DNA of 49,943 nt from the NCBI GenBank assembly GCA_021834945.1, contig JAKBRA010000001.1:1-49943 (forward strand), in the 5' to 3' direction. How positions within the stretch are numbered: the first letter of the stretch is position 1; each line of letters starts with the position of its first letter. This stretch comes from Nanobdellota archaeon. Its GTDB lineage: Archaea; Nanoarchaeota; Nanoarchaeia; Parvarchaeales; Parvarchaeaceae. The notes beneath the pieces were generated by a model. The model was not told the DNA's origin. It was given only the letters and a program-made list of their open reading frames with translations, and made no database searches. Position numbers and translations under genes: made by a program. Positions 25,893 through 33,340 of this stretch are shown here, piece by piece.

Positions 25893-27029
25893 TTAAATTG
25901 CTATGTGCAAATACATGGAAGCTATATGGCCCACTAAAAAGGTTATAAATGTTGCAGTTAAACTAAGGCCAAGCGCTCTTCCGACATACCTCCCTATCCT
26001 TTCATTTGAATTCAGAGCTATTATAAGCGAAGTAAGAGCAATTGCTATGGATGTTAAAACTACGGATATCCCTAGATTATAATATGTATTAGATTTAACT
26101 ACAGAGCCTATGAGAAAACTTATCAAAGGTATGATTGCACCGAATACATAGAATACACCAACGTATAATGCGTCCTTTACAGGATTAATTGAATTCTCGT
26201 TTAAGTATATTTTCCTGTTTCCGCTTATGAAATTCATAAGCGGGTTTTTTCTTTCCCGTTCAAGCACTTTGTACACAGGGTCTTTCTCCTTCCTTAATTT
26301 TGAAATTAAGTCCTCTAAGCCCTTATCAAATTTCTTATAGTTCGAAGAGTGCTTTTCCAAATCCTCTTTTAACCTTTCCTTTGCAACCTGCAGCTCTAGC
26401 TCCAAGCGGTTTACGCCACTGAACTCAAGATCCTTCTCAGACTTGGAGGACAGATAAGCCCCCACTGCCATGGAGATTGTGCCGGATAAGCCTACTATGG
26501 TGCCTGCAACGGCTATAAGAAGATTATTGTGGATAGCTCCTGTAAACCCAGCAACCGCTGCTAGAACCTCCACTAATCCGTCATTCATCCCGAAAACGAC
26601 ATCTCTTATGTGGGATAAAACTCCGCTTTCCCATGATTCTTTTTTGAGTATTCTTTCCTGATACAACTCTTCGACTAAATAATTTACGACTTTTTCTCTT
26701 TGTTTATTGGGGATAGCGTCAAAGACTTTGGATAAATCTGACATCTTCCTGTTTTCAAGCGAATTGATTACGCTTAAAGTCAAGCCACTGCCAAACAACC
26801 TTCTTAACAGAATAAACAAGAAAACCTCAGTCTTGTTTTTATTTTCCTTTATTGGGATATTTAATTCTTTGTATATTTCAGTCCATACTTTAATGTGTTT
26901 AACGTCAAGTTCCTTAAGCTCTTTTAGCTTCTTTTTCAACTGTATGTTTCTTTCAAGGCCCTCCAACCTCGAATATAGCTCATAAGACAGTTTTTCGGAG
27001 CTTAAAACCTTCTTTATTTCGTTAGACAT
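25893..27029 (-). CDS. VIT1/CCC1-family metal transporter with ferritin-like N-terminal domain
   Basis: Predicted iron or manganese exporter/storage transporter, 378 residues. The N-terminal 140 residues are helical and charged, like the ferritin-like domain of membrane-bound ferritin/VIT fusion proteins. One metal-site Glu position reads Asp in LDVKHIKVW. The C-terminal part begins with HIRDVVFGMNDGLVEVLAAVAGFTGA, a VIT1 signature, and contains about five hydrophobic segments with a charged cytoplasmic insert at about 205-255. It may protect an iron-rich or acidic habitat lineage from metal stress. A TATA-like element is placed about 25 nt upstream. Confidence 0.85.
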   Translation of the reverse strand: MSNEIKKVLSSEKLSYELYSRLEGLERNIQLKKKLKELKELDVKHIKVWTEIYKELNIPIKENKNKTEVFLFILLRRLFGSGLTLSVINSLENRKMSDLSKVFDAIPNKQREKVVNYLVEELYQERILKKESWESGVLSHIRDVVFGMNDGLVEVLAAVAGFTGAIHNNLLIAVAGTIVGLSGTISMAVGAYLSSKSEKDLEFSGVNRLELELQVAKERLKEDLEKHSSNYKKFDKGLEDLISKLRKEKDPVYKVLERERKNPLMNFISGNRKIYLNENSINPVKDALYVGVFYVFGAIIPLISFLIGSVVKSNTYYNLGISVVLTSIAIALTSLIIALNSNERIGRYVGRALGLSLTATFITFLVGHIASMYLHIAI

Positions 27030-27074
27030 AATAATTGAAATCTTTCTTTACTTAAAATATAACCATCAAATAAA

Positions 27075-27410
27075 TTAGCCTGTAAATGGATGCGTCGGCT
27101 TTGACTTATCTAGAAACCCTTTGTATTTTTCCCATATTTGCTGGCCGGCTTCCTGTGAGAGGATGTCTGTTACGGTTTCTGGCCTCATAAAAACCCCTTG
27201 GGCCTGCACTAGCCCGTTAAAAAGCACAATAACGAAATCGTTGTCTTTGGGATTGGAATTCCCTATCTCACATGTTATGATGTTGTTGTCCCACATCTCT
27301 ATTACTGCCTTGTGTTTTTTATCCAGATTTCTAGAATCGCTTTTGTCGATAACCTTAACCACTTTGCCGATATGATAAAACATTAATTCTTTTGACCTTT
27401 TTTCTTCCAT
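27075..27410 (-). CDS. Unknown small protein (111 aa)
   Basis: Not recognised. It is soluble, with a beta-rich middle (IGKVVKVIDKSD, KHKAVIEMWDNNIITCEIG and DFVIVLFNG) and a helical C terminus ending in THPFTG. A small beta-barrel or OB/SH3-like fold is possible from the strand pattern, but no motif allows a function. The gene is divergent from a small membrane protein gene, and both starts share one AT-rich palindromic element. A TATA-like sequence lies about 25 nt before ATG 27410, so it is probably expressed. Confidence 0.55.
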   Translation of the reverse strand: MEEKRSKELMFYHIGKVVKVIDKSDSRNLDKKHKAVIEMWDNNIITCEIGNSNPKDNDFVIVLFNGLVQAQGVFMRPETVTDILSQEAGQQIWEKYKGFLDKSKPTHPFTG

Positions 27411-27457
27411 GTCTAACAGAGTAATAGTTATATTAATATTAAAATGCTATTGTTTTT
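27411..27457. promoter_or_regulatory. Shared palindromic promoter between divergent small genes
   Basis: Forty-seven bp separate the two divergent starts. The only TATA-like element is the perfect palindrome TTAATATTAA at 27433-27442, lying about 20-30 nt from each start codon. A self-complementary TATA element could direct transcription both ways. No Shine-Dalgarno precedes either gene. Confidence 0.45.
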
Positions 27458-27838
27458 ATGGACTTTATTCATCTTGCACTTTTGATTATATTGTGCCTTT
27501 ATTTCGCGGGAGGGGTATTTCTTACGTATATCGTAAGCATAATTGTTTACATATTAATCAAACGAAGAAGAGACGGCGCTCCTTTACTTACGTTTTTTAA
27601 CAACGAAAAAAAGGCCTATAAGGAGGTTTCGCTGCTTTTGTATACAAGCATATTTGCCGTTCCCGTCGCAGTGATATCATCTTTAAGCCAGTTAGAGAGC
27701 TCGCATCTCGGTTACCTGCAGTCTAATTTCTGGTCCCTGTTTTTAGACTTTGGATCTTATTTAGTCGGTATAATTGTAGTAGGATTTGCAGGTTACGCAG
27801 TACTCCAATGGTATAAGAGGTTTAAAGGATTTTTATGA
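27458..27838 (+). CDS. Small integral membrane protein (126 aa)
   Basis: Not recognised. Three hydrophobic segments (about 1-30, 62-80 and 95-118) with a basic loop (KRRRDG) at about 36-41 and a basic C terminus. It overlaps the following membrane protein gene by four nt (ATGA), so the two are likely made together and may form one complex. Its length and topology resemble those of small sensory or structural membrane proteins but no motif is diagnostic. Confidence 0.55.
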   Translation: MDFIHLALLIILCLYFAGGVFLTYIVSIIVYILIKRRRDGAPLLTFFNNEKKAYKEVSLLLYTSIFAVPVAVISSLSQLESSHLGYLQSNFWSLFLDFGSYLVGIIVVGFAGYAVLQWYKRFKGFL

Positions 27839-28161
27839 ATAGCCTTATATATTCAATAGCATTACTATCAGAAACCATCATAATATTGATATTTGGGCTT
27901 AGAATATTTATAAAATTGAGAAAATCGCCGGAAACCTTTTTAAGCAAAATGTATCTTGGATACAAGGGTAAATTGCCCTTAACATTTATTTTCCTGCTCT
28001 TGGGAGCACTATCCATCCTAGTTGGATTCCTAGTAACAATAATAAAATTTCTAATGGATAATCAAACCCTTTTTTGGGAATACCCTACTTTAGCAGTATA
28101 TTTTTTCCTCGCCATGTTTTTTATAACGTTTGTCCCGAATATTAAAATTAAGGAAAAATAA
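27835..28161 (+). CDS. Small integral membrane protein (108 aa), partner of the upstream gene
   Basis: Not recognised. Three hydrophobic segments (about 4-25, 46-72 and 82-100), a basic loop after the first (KLRKSP) and a basic tail. It starts within the stop codon of the previous gene (ATGA). The similar size and topology of the two proteins suggest an ancient duplication or a two-part membrane unit, but they share no obvious sequence motif. Confidence 0.55.
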   Translation: MNSLIYSIALLSETIIILIFGLRIFIKLRKSPETFLSKMYLGYKGKLPLTFIFLLLGALSILVGFLVTIIKFLMDNQTLFWEYPTLAVYFFLAMFFITFVPNIKIKEK

Positions 28162-28191
28162 ATATAAATATGATAAATAGTATTACTATTT

Positions 28192-28509
28192 ATGACATTG
28201 GATACTTTTACAAAGAAACCTAATATGTCTACAGGCAAGGACATAGCTGCCGAACCAGGGAAGGAATTTGTATTTAAATTAAAGGATGGGAAAGAAGTAG
28301 GAAGAGCAGGCACATTAAATGGATTTGAAGGACTGATAAGGACGCTACCTATAGAATCTTTGGAATTTCACAGCTCTGGAAAGCACTTTTCTGCATGGCT
28401 CCATTACCTTAAACAAGACAGACTCGCAAATGCGTTTGACAAAATTGATTCCAAAGGCGAAAAGCTGAGGAGAGACTTGTTAGACGCTATAAAATTAAAT
28501 AAATTATAA
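28192..28509 (+). CDS. DUF5752-like small protein (105 aa)
   Basis: A soluble protein whose core, FVFKLKDGKEVGRAGTLNGF followed by SLEFH, FSAWLHYL and LANAF, resembles archaeal DUF5752-type proteins (Lys-Asp-Gly strand, Phe-His, Trp and Leu-Ala positions). Function is unknown for that group. A TATA-like AATATAAATATG stretch lies about 25 nt before the ATG. Its 3' end overlaps the convergent next gene by six nt, which allows antisense pairing of the two mRNAs. Confidence 0.5.
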   Translation: MTLDTFTKKPNMSTGKDIAAEPGKEFVFKLKDGKEVGRAGTLNGFEGLIRTLPIESLEFHSSGKHFSAWLHYLKQDRLANAFDKIDSKGEKLRRDLLDAIKLNKL

Positions 28510-28806
28510 TTTACAGTCCAATCTTTCATTGTAACCATGTGGATAATCTAACATAAAGATTTTCTTTCCATTTGACTTACAAGTGTAAATATAAAAGGGA
28601 ATGGATCCGGACCAGCCTTCATACTTCCTATCATCAACTTTTACAAACCCATTTAGCTTTAATTTTAATAATTTCAAATAGTCTAGAGCAACTTCTTCCG
28701 TTAAATCGGTTTTACGGTTGTATGCTTGCACTTTTAAGCCTTTTTTAGAAGTCTTACCCAATAAAGAGTCCAAGCCGTTATTGTACCAGCTTACTTCTTC
28801 GACCAT
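28504..28806 (-). CDS. Unknown small protein (100 aa)
   Basis: Not recognised. A mixed alpha/beta soluble protein: VEEVSWYNNGLDSLLGK at the N terminus, a charged middle with TEEVALDYLKLLKLKLNGF, and a strand-rich C terminus ending near DYPHGYNERLDCKL. ATG 28806 is preferred to a TTG nine nt upstream because a TTTAAG element lies 25-30 nt before it. It converges on and overlaps the DUF5752-like gene by six nt. It is transcribed in the same direction as cdc6, which lies upstream. Confidence 0.5.
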   Translation of the reverse strand: MVEEVSWYNNGLDSLLGKTSKKGLKVQAYNRKTDLTEEVALDYLKLLKLKLNGFVKVDDRKYEGWSGSIPFYIYTCKSNGKKIFMLDYPHGYNERLDCKL

Positions 28807-28856
28807 AAACTCCAATGAAATGAACTAGTATTTAAGCTTTTAGTTTATATTTTTTG

Positions 28857-30125
28857 TTAAGTAGTAATATTTAATTCCTCTCTTATTATTGTCTCCGCTC
28901 TGTTGATTATAGACGGTGAAAAGGCTATGTTCAGCTCTCTTGTCCTGCCGTATCTACCGTGGCTTTTTATGCGCGACATGACTAATGAATTGTAATCCAT
29001 GTCAGCTATTAGATCAGAAATCCTCCTGAAGGTCAACTTCTTAAGCCCAAACTTATCAGAAAGCTTAAGATAGGCATCATAAACTTCACCACTGTATACT
29101 TTACCCATTCTTTTGTTCCTTGCTACGGAGATAATGGACAAAAGAATGCATTTACTCTGTCTAGTCATAGATTTAATCATCCCTTCAGTAATGTTTTGTT
29201 CCAGAGACTCCGCTGCATTATCCAATTCTTCTTCGGATATAACCGATTTGCCTAACTGTTGCGTTCTTTCTCCAGCCACTTTTAAGAGATCCAATGCTTT
29301 CCTCACATCACCATGTTCTTGAGCGACTATGGCAGCGCACTTCCTCAAAACGCCATCACTTATGGCATTTTCATAAAATGCCTCTTTAGAACGATTTAAG
29401 AGTATGTCAAAGATCTCTTCTGCATTGTAAGGTTTGAATATGATTTCAACTGGATTCAAGGAGCTTTTAACTCTTTGATCCAAAGAGGCTTTCAAATCAA
29501 TGTTGTTTGAAATACCGATTATAGCGATCTTTGCATGCTTGAGCGACTCGTTTAACCTTAAAAGGCTATATAATACGCCATCCCCCGCATGCTGTATCAA
29601 TTTTTCTATCTCGTCTAATATCAGAATAAGGTATTTATTTTCTGCGTCTATGGTCTTTACTAGTCTTTTATACAAGCTATTGACAGAAAGGCCGCTTTCG
29701 GGAACGTTTATATTAAAAACAGCACACAAATTCGATATAAGCCGGTATTCTGTGTTATTGTTTTCAAGCCTACAGTTCATATAAACCGGAAGAACATTTA
29801 CTTTCTTTTCTTCTGCAGAACTTGCTAATTTTTTGCCGACGTATTTTGTAACAAGAGATTTGCCAGTACCTGAAAAACCATAAACTAACACATTAGAGAT
29901 TCCTTCAAAGAGCAAACTAGGGGCCATAATCCTTGACAAAAGCTCTATTTCGATATTCCGATGGGTTATATCATCGGGTATAAAAGAAGAAGATAAAACC
30001 TCTTTGTTCTTAAAGATGCGTTTGCTGGTAAGAAATTCATTGAATATGACAGCTGGATCAACACTGTTTATTTTATTTGTATTTGTTTTCTGAGAAAAGT
30101 CATTGTTGGATTGAAACGTTTCCAT
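28857..30125 (-). CDS. cdc6: Orc1/Cdc6 replication initiator
   Basis: AAA+ initiator that binds origin recognition boxes and helps load MCM. The 422 residues contain Walker A GFSGTGKS at 83-90, Walker B LILILDEIE with Asp171-Glu172, sensor 1 in IIGISNN, sensor 2 in HGDVRKALDLL, and a C-terminal winged-helix domain (about 330-422). The first 25 residues are polar and look disordered. The adjacent 400-bp non-coding stretch has origin-recognition-box-like repeats, so this initiator very likely acts on its own upstream region, which would also allow self-regulation. A TATA-like TTTATTTAAATA lies about 27-37 nt before the start. Confidence 0.95.
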   Translation of the reverse strand: METFQSNNDFSQKTNTNKINSVDPAVIFNEFLTSKRIFKNKEVLSSSFIPDDITHRNIEIELLSRIMAPSLLFEGISNVLVYGFSGTGKSLVTKYVGKKLASSAEEKKVNVLPVYMNCRLENNNTEYRLISNLCAVFNINVPESGLSVNSLYKRLVKTIDAENKYLILILDEIEKLIQHAGDGVLYSLLRLNESLKHAKIAIIGISNNIDLKASLDQRVKSSLNPVEIIFKPYNAEEIFDILLNRSKEAFYENAISDGVLRKCAAIVAQEHGDVRKALDLLKVAGERTQQLGKSVISEEELDNAAESLEQNITEGMIKSMTRQSKCILLSIISVARNKRMGKVYSGEVYDAYLKLSDKFGLKKLTFRRISDLIADMDYNSLVMSRIKSHGRYGRTRELNIAFSPSIINRAETIIREELNITT

Positions 30126-30220
30126 ATCTTAGTAAATTATTGTGTATTTCTTTATTTAAATACTATTAGTAATTTTAGTTATATAACTTTATTTATATAA
30201 CTCCATTTAACTAATAGCAC

Positions 30221-30245
30221 AGAGACACCTATATTTCTTATGGAA
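30221..30245 (-). repeat. Origin recognition box 1 (inverted orientation)
   Basis: Reads on the minus strand as TTCCATAAGAAATATAGGTG followed by TCTCT. It differs from box 2 by one base over 21 nt, and shares the AGGTGTCTCT end with box 3. The dyad half TTCC..GGAA/AGAA plus a G-rich tail is the archaeal ORB layout. Confidence 0.72.
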
Positions 30246-30331
30246 AATAATTTAAAATAAATTTACTTGTTTTATATGTCGTATATAACTATATATTCTA
30301 TATAGAATTATAATAAATATAATAATATGGC
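30246..30331. other. AT-rich candidate DNA unwinding element
   Basis: Eighty-six bp between boxes 1 and 2, almost entirely A and T, including the palindrome ATTCTATATAGAAT at 30295-30308 and a further TATATAACT copy at 30282-30290. Placement between inverted recognition boxes is that of the unwinding element in characterised archaeal origins. Confidence 0.6.
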
Positions 30332-30352
30332 TTCCATAGGAAATATAGGTGT
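30332..30352 (+). repeat. Origin recognition box 2
   Basis: TTCCATAGGAAATATAGGTG followed by T; one mismatch to the reverse complement of box 1. It is followed at 30354-30365 by TTCCATAAGAAA, which repeats only the dyad half and may be a mini-box. Confidence 0.72.
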
Positions 30353-30415
30353 GTTCCATAAGAAAATATTTTCGTTAAAAGATTGCAATACAATACCGAT
30401 CGTGAACAAAGTTCG

Positions 30416-30440
30416 TTCCACTGGAAATAGAGGTGTCTCT
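30416..30440 (+). repeat. Origin recognition box 3
   Basis: TTCCACTGGAAATAGAGGTG followed by TCTCT. The perfect dyad TTCCA-C/T-TGGAA-type core and the A-G-A-G-G-T-G tail make it the closest of the three to the known archaeal ORB pattern. Three mismatches to box 2 over 21 nt. Confidence 0.75.
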
Positions 30441-30527
30441 TATTACTATATATATTACTACTTTACAAAAACAATTAAATAGAAACATTTAAATATCAGT
30501 AGTTCTTAGGAAATTGAATTAAAAAGT

Positions 30528-32714
30528 ATGATAAATAAAAATATAAAAATATCTATTAGCTTTTTAGTGTTCACAATAGTAATATTTATGCTTTTCTTTG
30601 ATCTAAACAACAGTAATGGTTTTTCTTGTTATAATGAAAACATAACGTTAACAAATTCTTCTAATTTTATCTGTACCTCTCAATGGGTAATTATTGAAAA
30701 ACCTGTTTCTATCATCAACGAAAGCATAATTGCAAAAGGGTTGTTCATAAATAATACTTTTAGTATTACTGGAAATTCTACCTTGAATATCAGCACAATA
30801 ATAAACAAAGGGAATGCCACAATAAACGCAACGTTGATCGGCGGAAATATTTTTGAGAATTACAGAACTCTGTTGTTAGAAAAACCAATTTTCATTAACT
30901 TTAGCTATTTCTTAAACAAAGGCCTTATTATAGATAAGAATTATTTGAATAATGGCGGTTACTCCAACACCTATTTTTCTTATGATGGAAATAACTATGG
31001 GTGTAAAGGTGAAAGCTATCCTTTTTCATATGCGGGAAGCGGCGGTGGAAGCCTAGCTACATATAGTCAATGTAATGGAGGAAATACTCTAGTAACAGGA
31101 GGACTTGGCCAAGTTACTAGTTACATAAACCATGTACTATACCCAATATATAATAGCTCTGGTAATCATGTTTATCTTTCACCATCTAATTATTCCTTTA
31201 ATTTAAGTTTGTTGAGCAGTTCTGGCGGAGCATCTTACAATAGTGTAAATAACACATCTCTTTTCATGCGTGGTAGCAGTGGAGTATTACCTTTGATAAT
31301 AATCTCAAAATCTTTTAACAACGTTGGCAGCATTTACAATCAGGGCCAGTCAATAAATTATTCTGCGATAAAGAATGCAAGCAAATTCCTTGCCTTTGGA
31401 ATTGTAGGAGCAGGCGGCGGAGGGGTTATTGAAGTTATTTCTGATTTATTTATCAATAATGGCACTTTTAATGTAATTGGAGGTAAAATCTATCTCAATG
31501 GTTCGCTTGGACTACCCTCTCCCTATACTACTTCCAATCTTGGATATGGTGGTAATGGAAATGTATTTTTCTTTAAAGCAAACAATAAATTGCTGTTAAA
31601 TTCCATACATAATTATAATTGGGGTTTACCATCCCAAAGCGCATATAATCCTAATTCTTCGAGCAACTTATCTAATAAAATACAAAATTACTCCGTTACA
31701 GCAAAGCTTGAAGCACTTCCCGACTGTAGTTTAAATGGGATTTACATAAATTTAAAAGGATACTACAATAACAACAGTTTTACAAAAGTGCAGCCTATCA
31801 GTGATCCAATCTTTTGGGTAAACAGATCAAACACAAACCTCTCTTTATTTCTGTCTGGCAACAACCCTTTGATTCATTATTACAGTAATTTGAGCATAAT
31901 TCTCAGTAATGCATCAAATACAAGCATAGAAACGTTAAATTTAAGTCAATATCTGCCAGTTAATATAAATTTTTTGGGAAGCCAAAATTTAAGTTTTAAA
32001 TTACTTAAAAACAGCGAGGTTGTATCCTCCGGCATAAGTTCGTCAGGATTCTACTCGTTTGAATTGGAACAGGGAAAATACTCTCTGTTGTTTGAGGACG
32101 GTTCTAGTAATTATACTTATGGTTTATACGTTGCTCCGAATTGCCTTGGTTATGAGAATATTGCAATCTCACCAGGAAAATCTTATTATCTTTATGATTC
32201 ACTAAATGTCTCTTCAATACCGTTTATATATAACGCCAACCAAACCGTAAGGGAGATAACATCCTATCAGAGTATTAACAGCTGCAATTTCAATATCTCG
32301 GTTTTAATAGATTTAGATAAATCGATACTTAGCAGTCTTTCTTCCATGAACAGTAGCATATCTTCTGTGTCAAGTAACAAGATTAACTACGCAAACATTC
32401 TAAGTGAAATAAATTACACAAATTACGTGTTAACTGCACACAATACAAAAATTCCTCAAAAACCCCAGAATGTCTCTTTAAATCAAAGCGGTTTAACCAT
32501 TCTTTCTTATTATAATACAGGAAATTTCACAAAAGAAGTTTTACAGTTAAGCAGCAATGGGACAATAAACCTAAGCTATGGCGCAAACAATAGAATCCAA
32601 ATCGTGGTAACAAAAGAGAATACGCAGAACATCTTTGTATCCACAGAAAAGGACATTATAAAGGTGTTTAGCTATGTCCCTTCGCTTTTTCTTGGGTTTT
32701 TAGGAGGTTTGTGA
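30528..32714 (+). CDS. Large secreted Asn/Ser/Gly-rich surface protein
   Basis: No family recognised. The 728-residue protein begins with a signal peptide or anchor (residues about 8-25, hydrophobic after MINKNIK). It has many Asn-x-Ser/Thr sequons, as in heavily N-glycosylated archaeal surface proteins. Gly-rich blocks occur at GSGGGSL (about 165), SSGGAS (about 237) and GAGGGGVIEVI (about 298), within repeating strand-turn units of the type found in beta-helix or PE_PGRS-like proteins. The C terminus is hydrophobic (SLFLGFLGGL) and may be a membrane anchor. It leads a cluster: its stop overlaps the zinc-protein start by one nt. A TTTAAATA element lies 33-40 nt before the ATG. Confidence 0.6.
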   Translation: MINKNIKISISFLVFTIVIFMLFFDLNNSNGFSCYNENITLTNSSNFICTSQWVIIEKPVSIINESIIAKGLFINNTFSITGNSTLNISTIINKGNATINATLIGGNIFENYRTLLLEKPIFINFSYFLNKGLIIDKNYLNNGGYSNTYFSYDGNNYGCKGESYPFSYAGSGGGSLATYSQCNGGNTLVTGGLGQVTSYINHVLYPIYNSSGNHVYLSPSNYSFNLSLLSSSGGASYNSVNNTSLFMRGSSGVLPLIIISKSFNNVGSIYNQGQSINYSAIKNASKFLAFGIVGAGGGGVIEVISDLFINNGTFNVIGGKIYLNGSLGLPSPYTTSNLGYGGNGNVFFFKANNKLLLNSIHNYNWGLPSQSAYNPNSSSNLSNKIQNYSVTAKLEALPDCSLNGIYINLKGYYNNNSFTKVQPISDPIFWVNRSNTNLSLFLSGNNPLIHYYSNLSIILSNASNTSIETLNLSQYLPVNINFLGSQNLSFKLLKNSEVVSSGISSSGFYSFELEQGKYSLLFEDGSSNYTYGLYVAPNCLGYENIAISPGKSYYLYDSLNVSSIPFIYNANQTVREITSYQSINSCNFNISVLIDLDKSILSSLSSMNSSISSVSSNKINYANILSEINYTNYVLTAHNTKIPQKPQNVSLNQSGLTILSYYNTGNFTKEVLQLSSNGTINLSYGANNRIQIVVTKENTQNIFVSTEKDIIKVFSYVPSLFLGFLGGL

Positions 32715-33340
32715 TGGAAGACGAATTAAAGCAGCTTTACGAAGCAGTATTGAAGATAAATGAAAAACTTTCACAGGTAAACAGTAAGAATGATCAGCTT
32801 GAATCGCTTATAAATGCGATGTCCCAGTATATCTTAGAAAAAAATGAAGGAGATATAACAGAGCAGGAGATCGTTGTGCTGGATCCGTTTAATATAGGAG
32901 GATACAAAAACGTTTCAACTGCAAATGGTAGCGTTCTGAAAGTAAGGTCGAAAGGCCTCTGTGTAAACGGAAGACATTCTGTGGATGAAAGCTCTTCTGT
33001 TGTTATATGTTCAAAATGCAATGGAATAGTATGCGAGAAGCATGACACTGGGCTTTCTCCTCCGCTGTGTGCAAATTGCATAAAGGACCAGATAAAAGAG
33101 CTGGAACTTTTGCATATTTACATACTTAATGCAGTTAATCTGGGCCTGAATTTAAATGATCTCAGGAAAATAGTAAAGGGTTCTTCTCGGGAATTCAGCA
33201 TTGCACAGCAAAAGCTGTTAAAAGCAGGCTATCTAGAAAGAGATATTCTTTTCAGAAAGATATTGACTACAAAAGGGGCTTCGGCACTTGCCCTTGGCAG
33301 TAAAGTATATGATCTTTCTTTTATGCAGCAAGGTGAATGA
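32714..33340 (+). CDS. Cross-brace zinc-binding protein with coiled-coil and winged-helix-like ends
   Basis: A 208-residue cytoplasmic protein. The N terminus (1-40) is a heptad-type coiled coil. Residues 83-122 carry eight spaced metal ligands: Cys83-x4-His88, Cys99-x2-Cys102, Cys107-x2-His110 and Cys119-x2-Cys122, a cross-brace order like RING, FYVE or B-box domains. The C terminus (125-200) looks like a winged helix. ATG 32714 is chosen over GTG 32711 because GGAGG lies six nt before it; it overlaps the previous stop as TGATG. The next gene, an ATPase, follows with no spacing, so the two proteins probably work together. Exact family unknown. Confidence 0.65.
   Translation: MEDELKQLYEAVLKINEKLSQVNSKNDQLESLINAMSQYILEKNEGDITEQEIVVLDPFNIGGYKNVSTANGSVLKVRSKGLCVNGRHSVDESSSVVICSKCNGIVCEKHDTGLSPPLCANCIKDQIKELELLHIYILNAVNLGLNLNDLRKIVKGSSREFSIAQQKLLKAGYLERDILFRKILTTKGASALALGSKVYDLSFMQQGE

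Larger units (their letters stand above)
30126..30527. other. Putative chromosomal replication origin (oriC)
   Basis: The longest gene-free stretch in the window (402 bp), directly upstream of cdc6. It holds three copies of a 21-25 bp element resembling archaeal origin recognition boxes and a partial fourth. Copy 1 faces opposite to copies 2 and 3, and a very AT-rich 86-bp stretch lies between copies 1 and 2. Short extras include TTATATAACT at 30179-30188 and 30193-30202, a 14-bp palindrome ATTCTATATAGAAT at 30295-30308, and an 8-bp inverted repeat CTATTAGT/ACTAATAG at 30163-30170 and 30210-30217. The arrangement matches archaeal origins beside orc1/cdc6. No coding frame is seen. Confidence 0.8.

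Noticed and set aside
30160..30445. CRISPR-like or transposon-end repeats
   Set aside because: Only three copies, in mixed orientation and unequal spacing, next to cdc6; they fit origin recognition boxes better, and no transposase is present.
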